From: Paenibacillus jilunlii
Lineage (GTDB): Bacteria; Bacillota; Bacilli; Paenibacillales; Paenibacillaceae
DNA length: 64,000 nt
Direction of reading: 5' to 3'
Assembly: GCF_900102965.1 (NCBI RefSeq)
Contig: NZ_FNGM01000013.1
Coordinates: forward strand, 97,773 to 161,772
The translations under genes were made by a program, and so were the position numbers. Numbering within the stretch: the stretch's first letter is position 1; each line of letters starts with the position of its first letter. Below the pieces are notes generated by a model. The model was not told the origin of the DNA and did no database searches. It was given only the letters and a program-made list of their open reading frames with translations. Shown here piece after piece: positions 25,321 through 32,699 of the stretch.

Positions 25321-26361
25321 ATGGATAAGCGCAATGCTGCACTTCTGTCTCTGCTAACCCTTTCACTCTGTTCCTCCGGCGTGGTCCATGCAGATGCCCG
25401 GCCGCAGGCCGAGGCCCGGGCGATCTCCGTCTATCTGGACGGACAGCGGCTTCAATCCGGAGTCCAGCCGCTGAATCTAAACGGTACAGTGTTAGTACCG
25501 ATGCGCGGATTGTTTGAAGCGCAAGGGGCCAAGCTGTCCTGGAACAACGCGGATAAAACGGTCACCGCAATCAAGGCGGATACCACGCTTACGTACCGGT
25601 TGGGAGCGCGGACTGCCGAGCTGAACGGGCAGACACTGAGTCTGGCGGTTCCCGGCCAAATTGCCGAAAACACGGCAATGATCCCGCTGCGCTTCGTCAG
25701 CGAAGCCTTGGGCAATAAGGTAGACTGGGTACCCGGCACCCAATCCGTGCAAATCTCCTCCGGGATTATTTATGAAACCTCGATTCTCTATGGAGTCAAC
25801 CTCCGCAGCTTACCGGATGCGAAGAGCGATCCCGTAAGTCCGGAGCTGCTCCCCGCAGGTACGAAGGTGCATGTGGTGAGTGTTGTCGATGCCCTGTGGT
25901 TGAAGGTGAAGACCGGGGACAACCAGACGGGATACATCTCGGCCAAACCAAAATATACCGATTACACCAGCGGTTCGCTTGCAGATAAGCAAGCGGAGGC
26001 TCTAATCGCTTACGGTAAGACCTTCCTCGGCACGCCGTATGAATTCGGCGCTTCACCTGACCAGACCGCGACCTTCGACTGCTCTTCCTTTGTGAAGCGC
26101 GTATTTGAGGATACCTTGTCCATCAAGCTCCCCCGTGTATCCTATGACCAGGCAAAGGAAGGCAAGGAGGTCGGGCTGGACGGGCTGCGTCCGGGTGACC
26201 TGCTGTTCTTCAGCGCACGCGGTTTGGACATCGGCCATGTAGCGATATACGCCGGGAATAATCAGCTCCTGCATACATACTCAACTAAGCTTAACGTGCA
26301 TGTGGAGGCCTTCGACGGGCAGTGGAAGAAGCGGTTCGTAACCGCCCGCAGAATTTTATAG
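25321..26361 (+). CDS. secreted NlpC/P60 cell-wall hydrolase with stalk and SH3 domains
   Basis: 346 residues. Signal peptide 1-25 (LLTLSLCSSGVVHADA). Residues 30-140: copper-amine-oxidase-like N1 stalk domain (YLDGQRLQSGVQPLNLNG, PMRGLFEAQGAKLSWN, PLRFVSEALGNKVDW). Residues 145-215: bacterial SH3 domain. Residues 220-345: NlpC/P60 peptidase with catalytic Cys in FDCSSFVKR, His in DIGHVAIYAG and a third polar residue in LLHTYS. It would cut peptide stems of peptidoglycan outside the membrane. AAGGTGATG precedes the ATG. Confidence 0.9.
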   Translation: MDKRNAALLSLLTLSLCSSGVVHADARPQAEARAISVYLDGQRLQSGVQPLNLNGTVLVPMRGLFEAQGAKLSWNNADKTVTAIKADTTLTYRLGARTAELNGQTLSLAVPGQIAENTAMIPLRFVSEALGNKVDWVPGTQSVQISSGIIYETSILYGVNLRSLPDAKSDPVSPELLPAGTKVHVVSVVDALWLKVKTGDNQTGYISAKPKYTDYTSGSLADKQAEALIAYGKTFLGTPYEFGASPDQTATFDCSSFVKRVFEDTLSIKLPRVSYDQAKEGKEVGLDGLRPGDLLFFSARGLDIGHVAIYAGNNQLLHTYSTKLNVHVEAFDGQWKKRFVTARRIL

Positions 26362-26540
26362 GACAGCACATAAGGTCCTTCACCGATAAATTTGTTATTC
26401 ATGCAGAAGTGCATAATTTTGGAACAGTATAACAATTACACTAATGGGTCCGATATTCTTCAGTCCATGTTTAGTCTCATTTGTTGATAAGTTTGGCGTT
26501 CGATGGTGCTTCATGGTTTAACCAGTATCTGATAACTAAG

Positions 26541-26620
26541 TAGGGCCATCCCGCATAAGGATGGCCCTAAAGCTTGCTGTTATAGGGCCATCACGGAGAA
26601 GCGCATATAAGTAGCGGCGA
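26541..26620 (+). repeat. hairpin repeat, copy A (most complete)
   Basis: Begins with a perfect 10-bp hairpin TAGGGCCATC/GATGGCCCTA (loop 9), then CTTGCTGTTA, a third AGGGCCATC at 26584, and ends with ACGGAGAAGCGCAT...GTAG. Its first half recurs at copy B and its last 28 bp at copy C, which flank the broken nuclease gene. The rest of the 26362-26785 stretch holds no gene I can support. Confidence 0.6.
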
Positions 26621-26785
26621 GTTTATTTATGGGAATTAGCGTAATTTCGAAGAATCCTTTTAAGCTGACAGAATAGTTATAAAGAATCTTTGCATTGATA
26701 ATGAAATATTTTGCAATTATTCTTATGGAGAACCACAGTTTTTAAAATACTCCGCCTCTATTAATTGTTGAAAGGATGATGTTAG

Positions 26786-26845
26786 ATGATTAATATAACA
26801 GAATTGTCAATCCGTATACTTTCTTGGAGGGTAACTACACTTTAA
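26786..26845 (+). CDS. 19-codon leader peptide ORF upstream of a methyltransferase
   Basis: ATG at 26786 preceded by AAAGGATG, encoding MINITELSIRILSWRVTTL and ending in TAA at 26843-26845. Its codons 14-16 contain GGAGGGT (26826-26832), which pairs with ACCCTCC (26845-26851); that same CCTCC can instead pair with the methyltransferase Shine-Dalgarno GGAGG (26861-26865). The layout is that of a translational attenuator controlled by ribosome movement on a leader peptide. Expression of the ORF is inferred. Confidence 0.45.
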   Translation: MINITELSIRILSWRVTTL

Positions 26846-26872
26846 CCCTCCTGATAAATTGGAGGTAAATCT

Positions 26873-27670
26873 GTGAACAGAGATTTTATCGCACAGCACT
26901 GGTATGCCAGTGTTTATGAAAAATTTGAAAACCAGACACATGATATCGTTTTTTTACTAAAAGTACTTGCAGAGCAGACAAGCAGCCAGTCACAAAATAT
27001 ACTTGAGGTTGCCTGTGGGGGTGGCAGAATATGCGTATCCCTTGCAAAGGCAAATCATATTGTTACAGGCTTCGATGCCGATGAACATATGCTCCTGCGC
27101 TGTTATCGCCGGATGGCGGGTTTGCCTAATATACACTGTTATCAGGCTGAAGCAGCAATGTCTGACTGGGGCGCCGATTTTGATGTAGTAGTCATGGCAG
27201 GCAATATCCTGATTAACATTGAAAGTGACATGGATTACGAAGAAGCACAGAAGACCTTTATCAAAAATGCTGCAGCGTCGCTTCGCACTGGTGGACATCT
27301 TTATTTGGATTTTGACTTGCATTATAATCCGGCAATCTCGTTCAACAGGTTGAAAGAGAGCAGCTATTTCGAAGGAACAGACGAATTGGGCACGGCTGGC
27401 CGCATTGTTAGCTACGGCAGCGTGTATGATCCCATAACCCGGATTTGTACCGGCGTTGGTCATTGGGAACTCACCACAAATAGCGGTGAGCAATTTATTC
27501 TGCCTAAGCGGTGGTATAAGCATATTCCAACACAATCGCAAGTCTACGGGTGGCTGTCAGATTCCGGATTCAGCATTGAGCGTACCTATCTGAATTATAC
27601 GGCTGAACCGATACCGGAACTGATTATTGAAGCTGTAAATCGCGCAATTATCTGGGCAAGAAAGTTATAA
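26873..27670 (+). CDS. SAM-dependent methyltransferase behind a leader peptide
   Basis: 265 residues, GTG start with TTGGAGG ahead. Motif I is LEVACGGGRICVSLA near residue 43, then FDADEHML (ribose-binding Asp), ADFDVVVMAGNIL (motif IV) and a C-terminal beta-rich region with GHWELTT. The fold is class I; it is not an Erm or Cfr type enzyme by sequence, and the substrate is unknown. The unusual 5' region with a leader ORF and alternative hairpins suggests inducible translation. Base composition is a little richer in A+T than in the preceding metabolic genes. Confidence 0.8.
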   Translation: MNRDFIAQHWYASVYEKFENQTHDIVFLLKVLAEQTSSQSQNILEVACGGGRICVSLAKANHIVTGFDADEHMLLRCYRRMAGLPNIHCYQAEAAMSDWGADFDVVVMAGNILINIESDMDYEEAQKTFIKNAAASLRTGGHLYLDFDLHYNPAISFNRLKESSYFEGTDELGTAGRIVSYGSVYDPITRICTGVGHWELTTNSGEQFILPKRWYKHIPTQSQVYGWLSDSGFSIERTYLNYTAEPIPELIIEAVNRAIIWARKL

Positions 27671-27697
27671 TTGGACGAATCAGGCGACAGCAAAGAG

Positions 27698-27760
27698 AGG
27701 CCATCCCCACATAGGATGGCCTTAAAACTTGCCGTTACAGACAGCGCGGTGAACCGCATC
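27698..27760 (+). repeat. hairpin repeat, copy B
   Basis: GGCCATCC/GGATGGCC 8-bp hairpin followed by TTAAAACTTGCCGTTACAG, matching the front half of copy A, then GGTGAACCGCAT. It sits between the methyltransferase and the 3' end of the nuclease pseudogene. Confidence 0.6.
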
Positions 27761-27764
27761 GCCA

Positions 27765-28327
27765 TTAAGGCTTTTTTAGAGCAATGATTTCAGCCTCAGA
27801 CAGCCCCGAAGCCTTAACTATAATAGCTGGATCTACCCCGAGTTTGAGAAGTTCCAGAGCCATCTGGACCGCTTTCCTTTTCTCGCCTTCAGCCAATGCA
27901 CCTTCGATCATCGAAGCTTCATCATGCAGATACTTTTGTCTGTCTTCGTACAATCGGCGGGCCTCGGCATCCTGACTAAGAAATTCTAACGTGTCCATGG
28001 CTTTCTTCAAAACAGGCTCGTTCATCGTCAGCACCTCCCAATTGGATTTATCGACACCCTTCAAGAAGAGCAACCAGTTGACCAGTCCGCCGCTCTCCAC
28101 AGGAGCCGCATGATCGTCAAGCTTAGGTAATTCAAGAAAATGCAGTTCCATGTCATCCACAAGCGGGATGCCGCTTCGATCTTCACGCAGATGGAATACA
28201 TTATGATATTGGTTGTTGGGCAAGAAGGAATAGTTCAGAATGTTGATGGTTACACATTTCTTCAACACTCACTGCCAAAAATCCGTTTGAATAAAAAGTC
28301 ATTGCGGGGATCAAGCAGTTCATTCAT
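27765..28327 (-). pseudogene. Rpn-type PD-(D/E)XK nuclease/transposase family gene with its catalytic core deleted
   Basis: The minus-strand frame from 28327 encodes the standard family N-terminus (MNELLDPRNDFLFKRIFGSE) and then stops at TGA within two codons. The remaining frame, from GTG 28268 to 27765, starts exactly in the family's middle region (LKKCVTINILNYSF, FHLREDRSGIPLVDD, HFLELPKL) and runs to the normal C-terminus (GLSEAEIIALKKP). About 100 residues carrying the PD-(D/E)XK catalytic centre are missing and the two parts are out of frame. The intact family makes recombination-promoting DNases of about 280 residues. This copy cannot be a nuclease. Confidence 0.85.
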
Positions 28328-28428
28328 CTGCAATCAGCTTCATTCATTAATAGTATATCATGCTCACAAGTTCTTAGACACACACCAAGCAGACACGCAA
28401 AAGTGAATTCACAACCCTAAAAACCGAT

Positions 28429-28456
28429 ACGGAGAACCGCATCATAAGTAGGGCGA
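28429..28456 (+). repeat. hairpin-repeat family, copy C (3' half only)
   Basis: ACGGAGAACCGCAT, then ATAAGTAG and GGCGA; it aligns with 26593-26620 of copy A with one small gap and two or three changes. It lies upstream of the nuclease pseudogene, on the other side from copy B. Confidence 0.5.
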
Positions 28457-28781
28457 AATATTGGTGAAAAACGCTTATGAGTGTGGAATTGGTGAAGAGA
28501 AAAATCTTCCTCGGGGGAAATGTGGGTATTGGGATAACGAAGTCCAGAAATCAGGTAAAAAGTAGGTAGATTAGGGACAAGCGAGCTTTATAATGGAAAC
28601 AAGATCTATATTATCCGGGGCTAATATCAACTAACGGAAAAGGCACGATTGTCATGGAACTGAATCATGTAATAAAGCCCGTCTGATTACCTGATTGCCA
28701 GCCTATTACGGAAGAGACAGCTTAACACTGGTCCGATACAGCGCGGAAGGAATTGCAAAGTTTATCAAAGGAGTGCGTTAA
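28455..28781 (+). pseudogene. decayed gene, possibly a polymorphic-toxin C-terminus, just before an immunity-like gene
   Basis: Three protein-like fragments follow each other in changing frames: NAYECGIGEEKNLPRG and KCGYWDNEVQKSGKK (28464-28565), KVGRLGTSELYNGNKIYIIR (28559-28624), and YYGRDSLTLVRYSAEGIAKF ending KGVR (28695-28781). Together they fit one gene broken by frameshifts and stops. Its final TAA shares a base with the ATG of the next gene (TAATG), the tight coupling seen in toxin-immunity pairs. I do not recognise the toxin fold, so the toxin reading is inference. Confidence 0.45.
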
Positions 28782-29404
28782 TGTCTTTAAATCAACAGCT
28801 TCACAAGGAATCAATGAAGTATCTAACGACTGCCCCCCTTCGTGAAAATAACGCTAAGTTTATCAGCGCAATAAGTGATATAGCCTATGAGCTTTTAACA
28901 ACAGACGAAGCAGTTTTGATAGAGCAGTTGTATTTTAAATTGAAAAGTATCGCACTACGAAACCAAATTCTGTACGGTCTAATCCGGTGCAAGGAATTGG
29001 AATTGAAAGATTTTTTTCAGAAAGCCTATAAGAAAGAACGGTACTTGGACATGAAACTGCTCGCGATCCATGGATTAGCATATTATGCCTCAGAAGAAGA
29101 GATCGACAAGGTCATGGATCATTTCCTTAAGATTTTGATAAAAAGGCCGGAGACTACCCCCTATAACTACCAAGAATATGAGTTCTTAAGATCTGCCTTC
29201 GGGCTGCCTCGCCTTATTAAAAAATACGGTTATCCCTGTTTTGAAAAAGCACTGCAACAAGTCGAGAAACAGTATCATGATATGCCAGAAGCATTTCAAG
29301 GGCATTATACCTTTGATGAAGATGGAAAGGCAGTTCAGTTGAGAAGTCCAAGGGAAACGAAACAAATGATTGAACGCTTTTTTGCCTTACAGAGCGGTCA
29401 CTAA
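28781..29404 (+). CDS. helical HEAT-like protein, candidate immunity protein
   Basis: 207 residues, all-helical with repeat-like segments (LLAIHGLAYYASEEEIDKVM, then HFLKILIKRP) reminiscent of HEAT repeats. No signal peptide or membrane segment, so cytoplasmic. ATG 28781 has AAAGGAGTG ahead and overlaps the stop of the decayed gene upstream. Helical-repeat proteins of this size are common immunity proteins for contact-dependent or secreted toxins. I do not recognise a named family, and the function is inferred from position. Confidence 0.6.
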   Translation: MSLNQQLHKESMKYLTTAPLRENNAKFISAISDIAYELLTTDEAVLIEQLYFKLKSIALRNQILYGLIRCKELELKDFFQKAYKKERYLDMKLLAIHGLAYYASEEEIDKVMDHFLKILIKRPETTPYNYQEYEFLRSAFGLPRLIKKYGYPCFEKALQQVEKQYHDMPEAFQGHYTFDEDGKAVQLRSPRETKQMIERFFALQSGH

Positions 29405-29463
29405 TCAGCCGGACGAGGCGGCCTGAATTGCGCCTCATGAAGTTTTTGAGGGGGAATTGTAAA

Positions 29464-30105
29464 ATGACTATGGAGAATCAAACGAATATTTTAGCCCAGA
29501 GAGTAGACTGTATTCTTTATTATGCAGAATCGGCCTTATCGAACGAACACCGAGCAGGCTGGATCGGCGGGAATGCACCCGAATTTTTTGACGGCCAATC
29601 AGATCTCATTCACGAAGGAAACCCAAAATATATTTTTTATCTGAGCCTCATCCATCCCTTTAAACCGGAGAGTATGATTTCGATCTTCATCCCTGAAGAC
29701 TATGAGGAGTATTTGGAAAACAACATTTATCCTAATTGCTCGATCAAGGTGATTGAGCATCCCATCTCAACGGAAAGTACCAAAGCTATGTTTACTAACC
29801 CGGGTCTTATAAAACACGCCATTTTAGGCGGGGAACTAAGCAATGACGAAAAATCGATGGATCAGTCTTTTTTGGTCAAAGTGGGCGGCAACCCGAGACT
29901 GATTCAAAATGAAGACTATTATTTGACGAAACTGAAGGAAGAGTCACTTTCTTTTTTATTTCAAGTAGATGAAGAGGGTTACCCTGAAACGTTGCTTCAA
30001 GAGGATTGCAATTATCCTTTTGGTTTTGGTTCACTATATATTTACGCCAAAATGGGGGCGACGGAGGTCCAACATCCAGTAGCAGGTTTTTGGCAATTCT
30101 CTTGA
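29464..30105 (+). CDS. DUF1963 (YwqG)-like protein, candidate immunity protein
   Basis: 213 residues from ATG 29464 (GAGGGGGAATT ahead; an upstream in-frame start at 29428 has no good site). The segment SLSFLFQVDEEGYPE followed by YPFGFGSLYIYAK matches the C-terminal signature of DUF1963 proteins, which bind small ligands and occur often in immunity gene arrays. AGWIGGNAPEFFD at the front also fits. It follows the HEAT-like gene by 59 bp in the same direction, so the two probably form one unit. Confidence 0.6.
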   Translation: MTMENQTNILAQRVDCILYYAESALSNEHRAGWIGGNAPEFFDGQSDLIHEGNPKYIFYLSLIHPFKPESMISIFIPEDYEEYLENNIYPNCSIKVIEHPISTESTKAMFTNPGLIKHAILGGELSNDEKSMDQSFLVKVGGNPRLIQNEDYYLTKLKEESLSFLFQVDEEGYPETLLQEDCNYPFGFGSLYIYAKMGATEVQHPVAGFWQFS

Positions 30106-30114
30106 GCGTGATTG

Positions 30115-30420
30115 ACGGATTCGCCTTTCATGAGACGGTAAGGGGGACCGAACCTCAAGAACACAAGTGATCTGGAAATGGACGCGCAAGTAATGAAAGG
30201 CGAGAGTTCGAGCATCAGGTGATTAATTTACTAGTACCTCAGGCCGTAGGGATAACGGACACATCCGCAAGCTACACCGGGGGAGAACATCGCTTTTAGT
30301 CGTGTTCTAACCCGGTGTACCAACTCTGCTTGAATTCCCCAAACGTCGTAATACTTTTACCCTGTTGGCATATGCTCAGGTGTGGGATGATGGGTACATC
30401 AAAGGTTCGGAGTTACGGAT
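30115..30420 (+). mobile_element. probable group II intron fragment (domain I part), no ORF
   Basis: Non-coding and highly structured. Stretches such as GACGCGCAAGTAATGAAAGG, CGAGAGTTCGAGCATCAGG, TTACTAGTACCTCAGG, CCGTAGGGATAACGGACACA and the long hairpin at 30273-30319 resemble the domain I region of bacterial group II introns as I remember it. No reverse transcriptase/maturase, no domain V and no clear 3' end are present, so only a 5' fragment would remain. Identification is by memory of motif order and needs a covariance-model search. Confidence 0.45.
30273..30319 (+). repeat. 47-bp inverted repeat (hairpin)
   Basis: Arms TACACCGGG/CCCGGTGTA and AGAACA/TGTTCT are perfect, separated by a GG/AA internal mismatch, with a short CG-closed loop. 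No T run, so not a terminator; it fits a stem of the intron fragment. Confidence 0.75.
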
Positions 30421-30436
30421 TCTGAACGTTGATCTT

Positions 30437-30593
30437 CAGGCTATTGCGATCCTTCCTTCTACTTCATTGGCGAAATTAGGGTCGCAGCTTTCCTGATGTA
30501 CTTCTATCACGAGAGGAGGCGTCCAGGCTATCATATTCCTTCCTTCTGCTGAATCTTCCAATGATATTAGGGATATGGCTTTCCTGGACACTT
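30437..30593 (+). repeat. imperfect tandem repeat, about 87-bp period
   Basis: 30437-30503 and 30524-30593 share CAGGCTAT, CCTTCCTTCT, ATTAGGG and CTTTCCTG in the same order with small gaps. The second copy runs up to the start of the TerD-like gene. Origin unknown. Confidence 0.55.
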
Positions 30594-30599
30594 TTTATG

Positions 30600-32699
30600 A
30601 TGATAAATACCATCTATCTGCGCAGAGCAAACAAACTGATTGTAGACGAAGGAAAAGGGCCGGACCGGCTCCCGAAGGCCTATTTGGCAACAGCCATGAA
30701 AAATATAGAGACGCTTGGGTTTACCTTCTCACGCCATTTGATGCGCGTTTTGTGTACCTTATCCAAAGAGCAGTTCGAAGCATTATACGATCAAATGATT
30801 GCAGACTTAAGGGTAATGGTAGGCGCACATGTGAAATACTGTCCGATGTACCCGGCGTTCCCAATGCAAGTAATGCAGGCGGATGATGCGGAGCTGTATT
30901 TGAATGCCATTTATCACTACCTTACTTTGGACTTTCCAGAGTATGCGGCTGCAGACAGACCTGCATTGCAGGATCAGGTAAATCTGAAAGTGATTGATCT
31001 GGGAAGCGCAGCGGAGCTGCATGCCCTGATAAGCCAGCTTATACAGGCTAAGGGATCTATCTCCGAAACAGACAAAAAGGACATTGATACAGTTCTGGAG
31101 TCCGCAGATCCGGAGGCAATGAATGAGCTTCTCCCGTCCGAGATTCCATTCAAGGAGAATGCCGGATTCGTAGCTGCATCCTTACTGAAGCATGAGAAGG
31201 CTAATGTAGAGCAGATTGGACGATATTTTACAACCGCTACAGATGTGCTTCGGCTGGCTGTGGCTTGGTCGGATGGCGATGTCAGTCTGGCTGAAGCAAC
31301 GCGGTTCCGTAAATTCAAGCGGCGTGAAAGACGGCTGCTGCTTGGACTGCTGGAACGCTGCCACCCTATTACAGAGGATATGCTGAGATACAAGGAGCGC
31401 TGGATTCGTTTAGGCGAAATCCTGCACCCCTCTGAATATAAGCACCGGTATATGCACTGTGAGGAAGCTTTTGCTATTTTACGCAATAATAAACCCTTTA
31501 CGACCTTTAACGGAAGTGTAGAACTTGCATTCAAATATCGTCAGATCTGGACGTTGATCGATCTCTTGATGCAGCGGCCGGGTGAATTTGCCAGAAGATT
31601 GGATCAATTATTGCGGTCAACCGAATACACGGAGTATGTCGTGCTGGCATTTGGTGAAGTGGCCAATCAAGTATCGACGCCTGTATTGCTTCATGTGAAA
31701 AATCATTTTGCCCGCCGCCATGAGCCGCATAAACTGCGTGTCTTTTTCCCTAAAGGAAATGTGGCCAAGGCCTTTGCTGTTCCCGATACTCTCCCGGAGA
31801 TTGATGAAGCGGCATGCCAAGACCTTGTGCAATGCTGTGAACGGGTGCTTATGGAGCGGTTCTCCATGCTCCCGCCTCTGGGGAAGACATATGTCAATGA
31901 ACGATTGCAGGATTACCATGTGCCGTTCTCCCAGAGATCGGCAAGCAAAGCGCTGCATACGATTGTCCGGGGAAGCCGTGTGCCGATGATGGAGGGGGAC
32001 ACTGTCCGTTTCTTCAGCTGGTGGAAAGAGGGGACGGTGAACGGTACGCCTACAGGCCGTGTAGATATTGACCTGTCCGCTGTCTTGTATGATCACAATT
32101 GGCAGTATGTTGAGCATATCTCTTATACGAATCTGCGGTCCTCCAAATACAAAGCCGTCCACAGCGGAGATATCGTATCAGCCCCTCAAGGCGCATGTGA
32201 ATTCATTGATCTGCATATTCCCTCCATCGTCGATTATGGCGGACGTTATATTGTGGCAACTCTCCATTCTTTCACTAACCAACCCTACTGTAACTTGCCG
32301 GAGTGCTTTGTGGGCTGGATGATGCGCGGGAAACCCGGCTCCGGTGAGATCTTTGAGCCTTCTACGGTTAGCAATAAAATCGATGTCACCGCTGACACGG
32401 AGATTGCCGTTCCCGTTATCCTGGACCTGGTAGAACGCAAGATCATCTGGACGGATCTTTCTCTGACCAGACACCCTCATTACTACAATAATGTGGAGGG
32501 GAACCAAAAAGGCATGGTCCTGATAGGTAAAGCTATGACTGATTTACGGAAACCCGATCTCTATGATTTATTCCGCCTCCATGCTAAGGCAAGAGGGGAG
32601 CTAGTAGATACTGCGGATCAGGCTGATGCGATATTTTCGGTGGAAAAAGGTGTTACGCCATTCGATATCGAGCGGATTATGGCTGAGTATGTGGTTTGA
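30600..32699 (+). CDS. large TerD-domain-related cytoplasmic protein
   Basis: 699 residues from the chosen ATG, where the family pattern MINTIYLRRANKLIVDEG begins; the 13 codons before it look non-coding and the ribosome site is weak either way. Residues 1-480 are a helical region of unknown fold (TLGFTFSRHLMRVLCTLS, LLEAATRF-like segments). Residues 490-690 resemble TerD (GRVDIDLSAVLYD, VSAPQGACEFIDLHI, YIVATLHSFTNQ, VILDLVERKIIWTDLSL), a calcium-binding stress-response fold. TerD-family genes act in tellurite and envelope-stress systems. No other ter gene is nearby, so the role is open. Its 3' end overlaps the convergent M23 gene by 23 bp. Confidence 0.7.
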   Translation: MINTIYLRRANKLIVDEGKGPDRLPKAYLATAMKNIETLGFTFSRHLMRVLCTLSKEQFEALYDQMIADLRVMVGAHVKYCPMYPAFPMQVMQADDAELYLNAIYHYLTLDFPEYAAADRPALQDQVNLKVIDLGSAAELHALISQLIQAKGSISETDKKDIDTVLESADPEAMNELLPSEIPFKENAGFVAASLLKHEKANVEQIGRYFTTATDVLRLAVAWSDGDVSLAEATRFRKFKRRERRLLLGLLERCHPITEDMLRYKERWIRLGEILHPSEYKHRYMHCEEAFAILRNNKPFTTFNGSVELAFKYRQIWTLIDLLMQRPGEFARRLDQLLRSTEYTEYVVLAFGEVANQVSTPVLLHVKNHFARRHEPHKLRVFFPKGNVAKAFAVPDTLPEIDEAACQDLVQCCERVLMERFSMLPPLGKTYVNERLQDYHVPFSQRSASKALHTIVRGSRVPMMEGDTVRFFSWWKEGTVNGTPTGRVDIDLSAVLYDHNWQYVEHISYTNLRSSKYKAVHSGDIVSAPQGACEFIDLHIPSIVDYGGRYIVATLHSFTNQPYCNLPECFVGWMMRGKPGSGEIFEPSTVSNKIDVTADTEIAVPVILDLVERKIIWTDLSLTRHPHYYNNVEGNQKGMVLIGKAMTDLRKPDLYDLFRLHAKARGELVDTADQADAIFSVEKGVTPFDIERIMAEYVV

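Noticed and set aside
30273..30319. Integron attC site
   Set aside because: The hairpin lacks the conserved attC core sites and no integrase is present; the surrounding sequence fits a group II intron fragment better.
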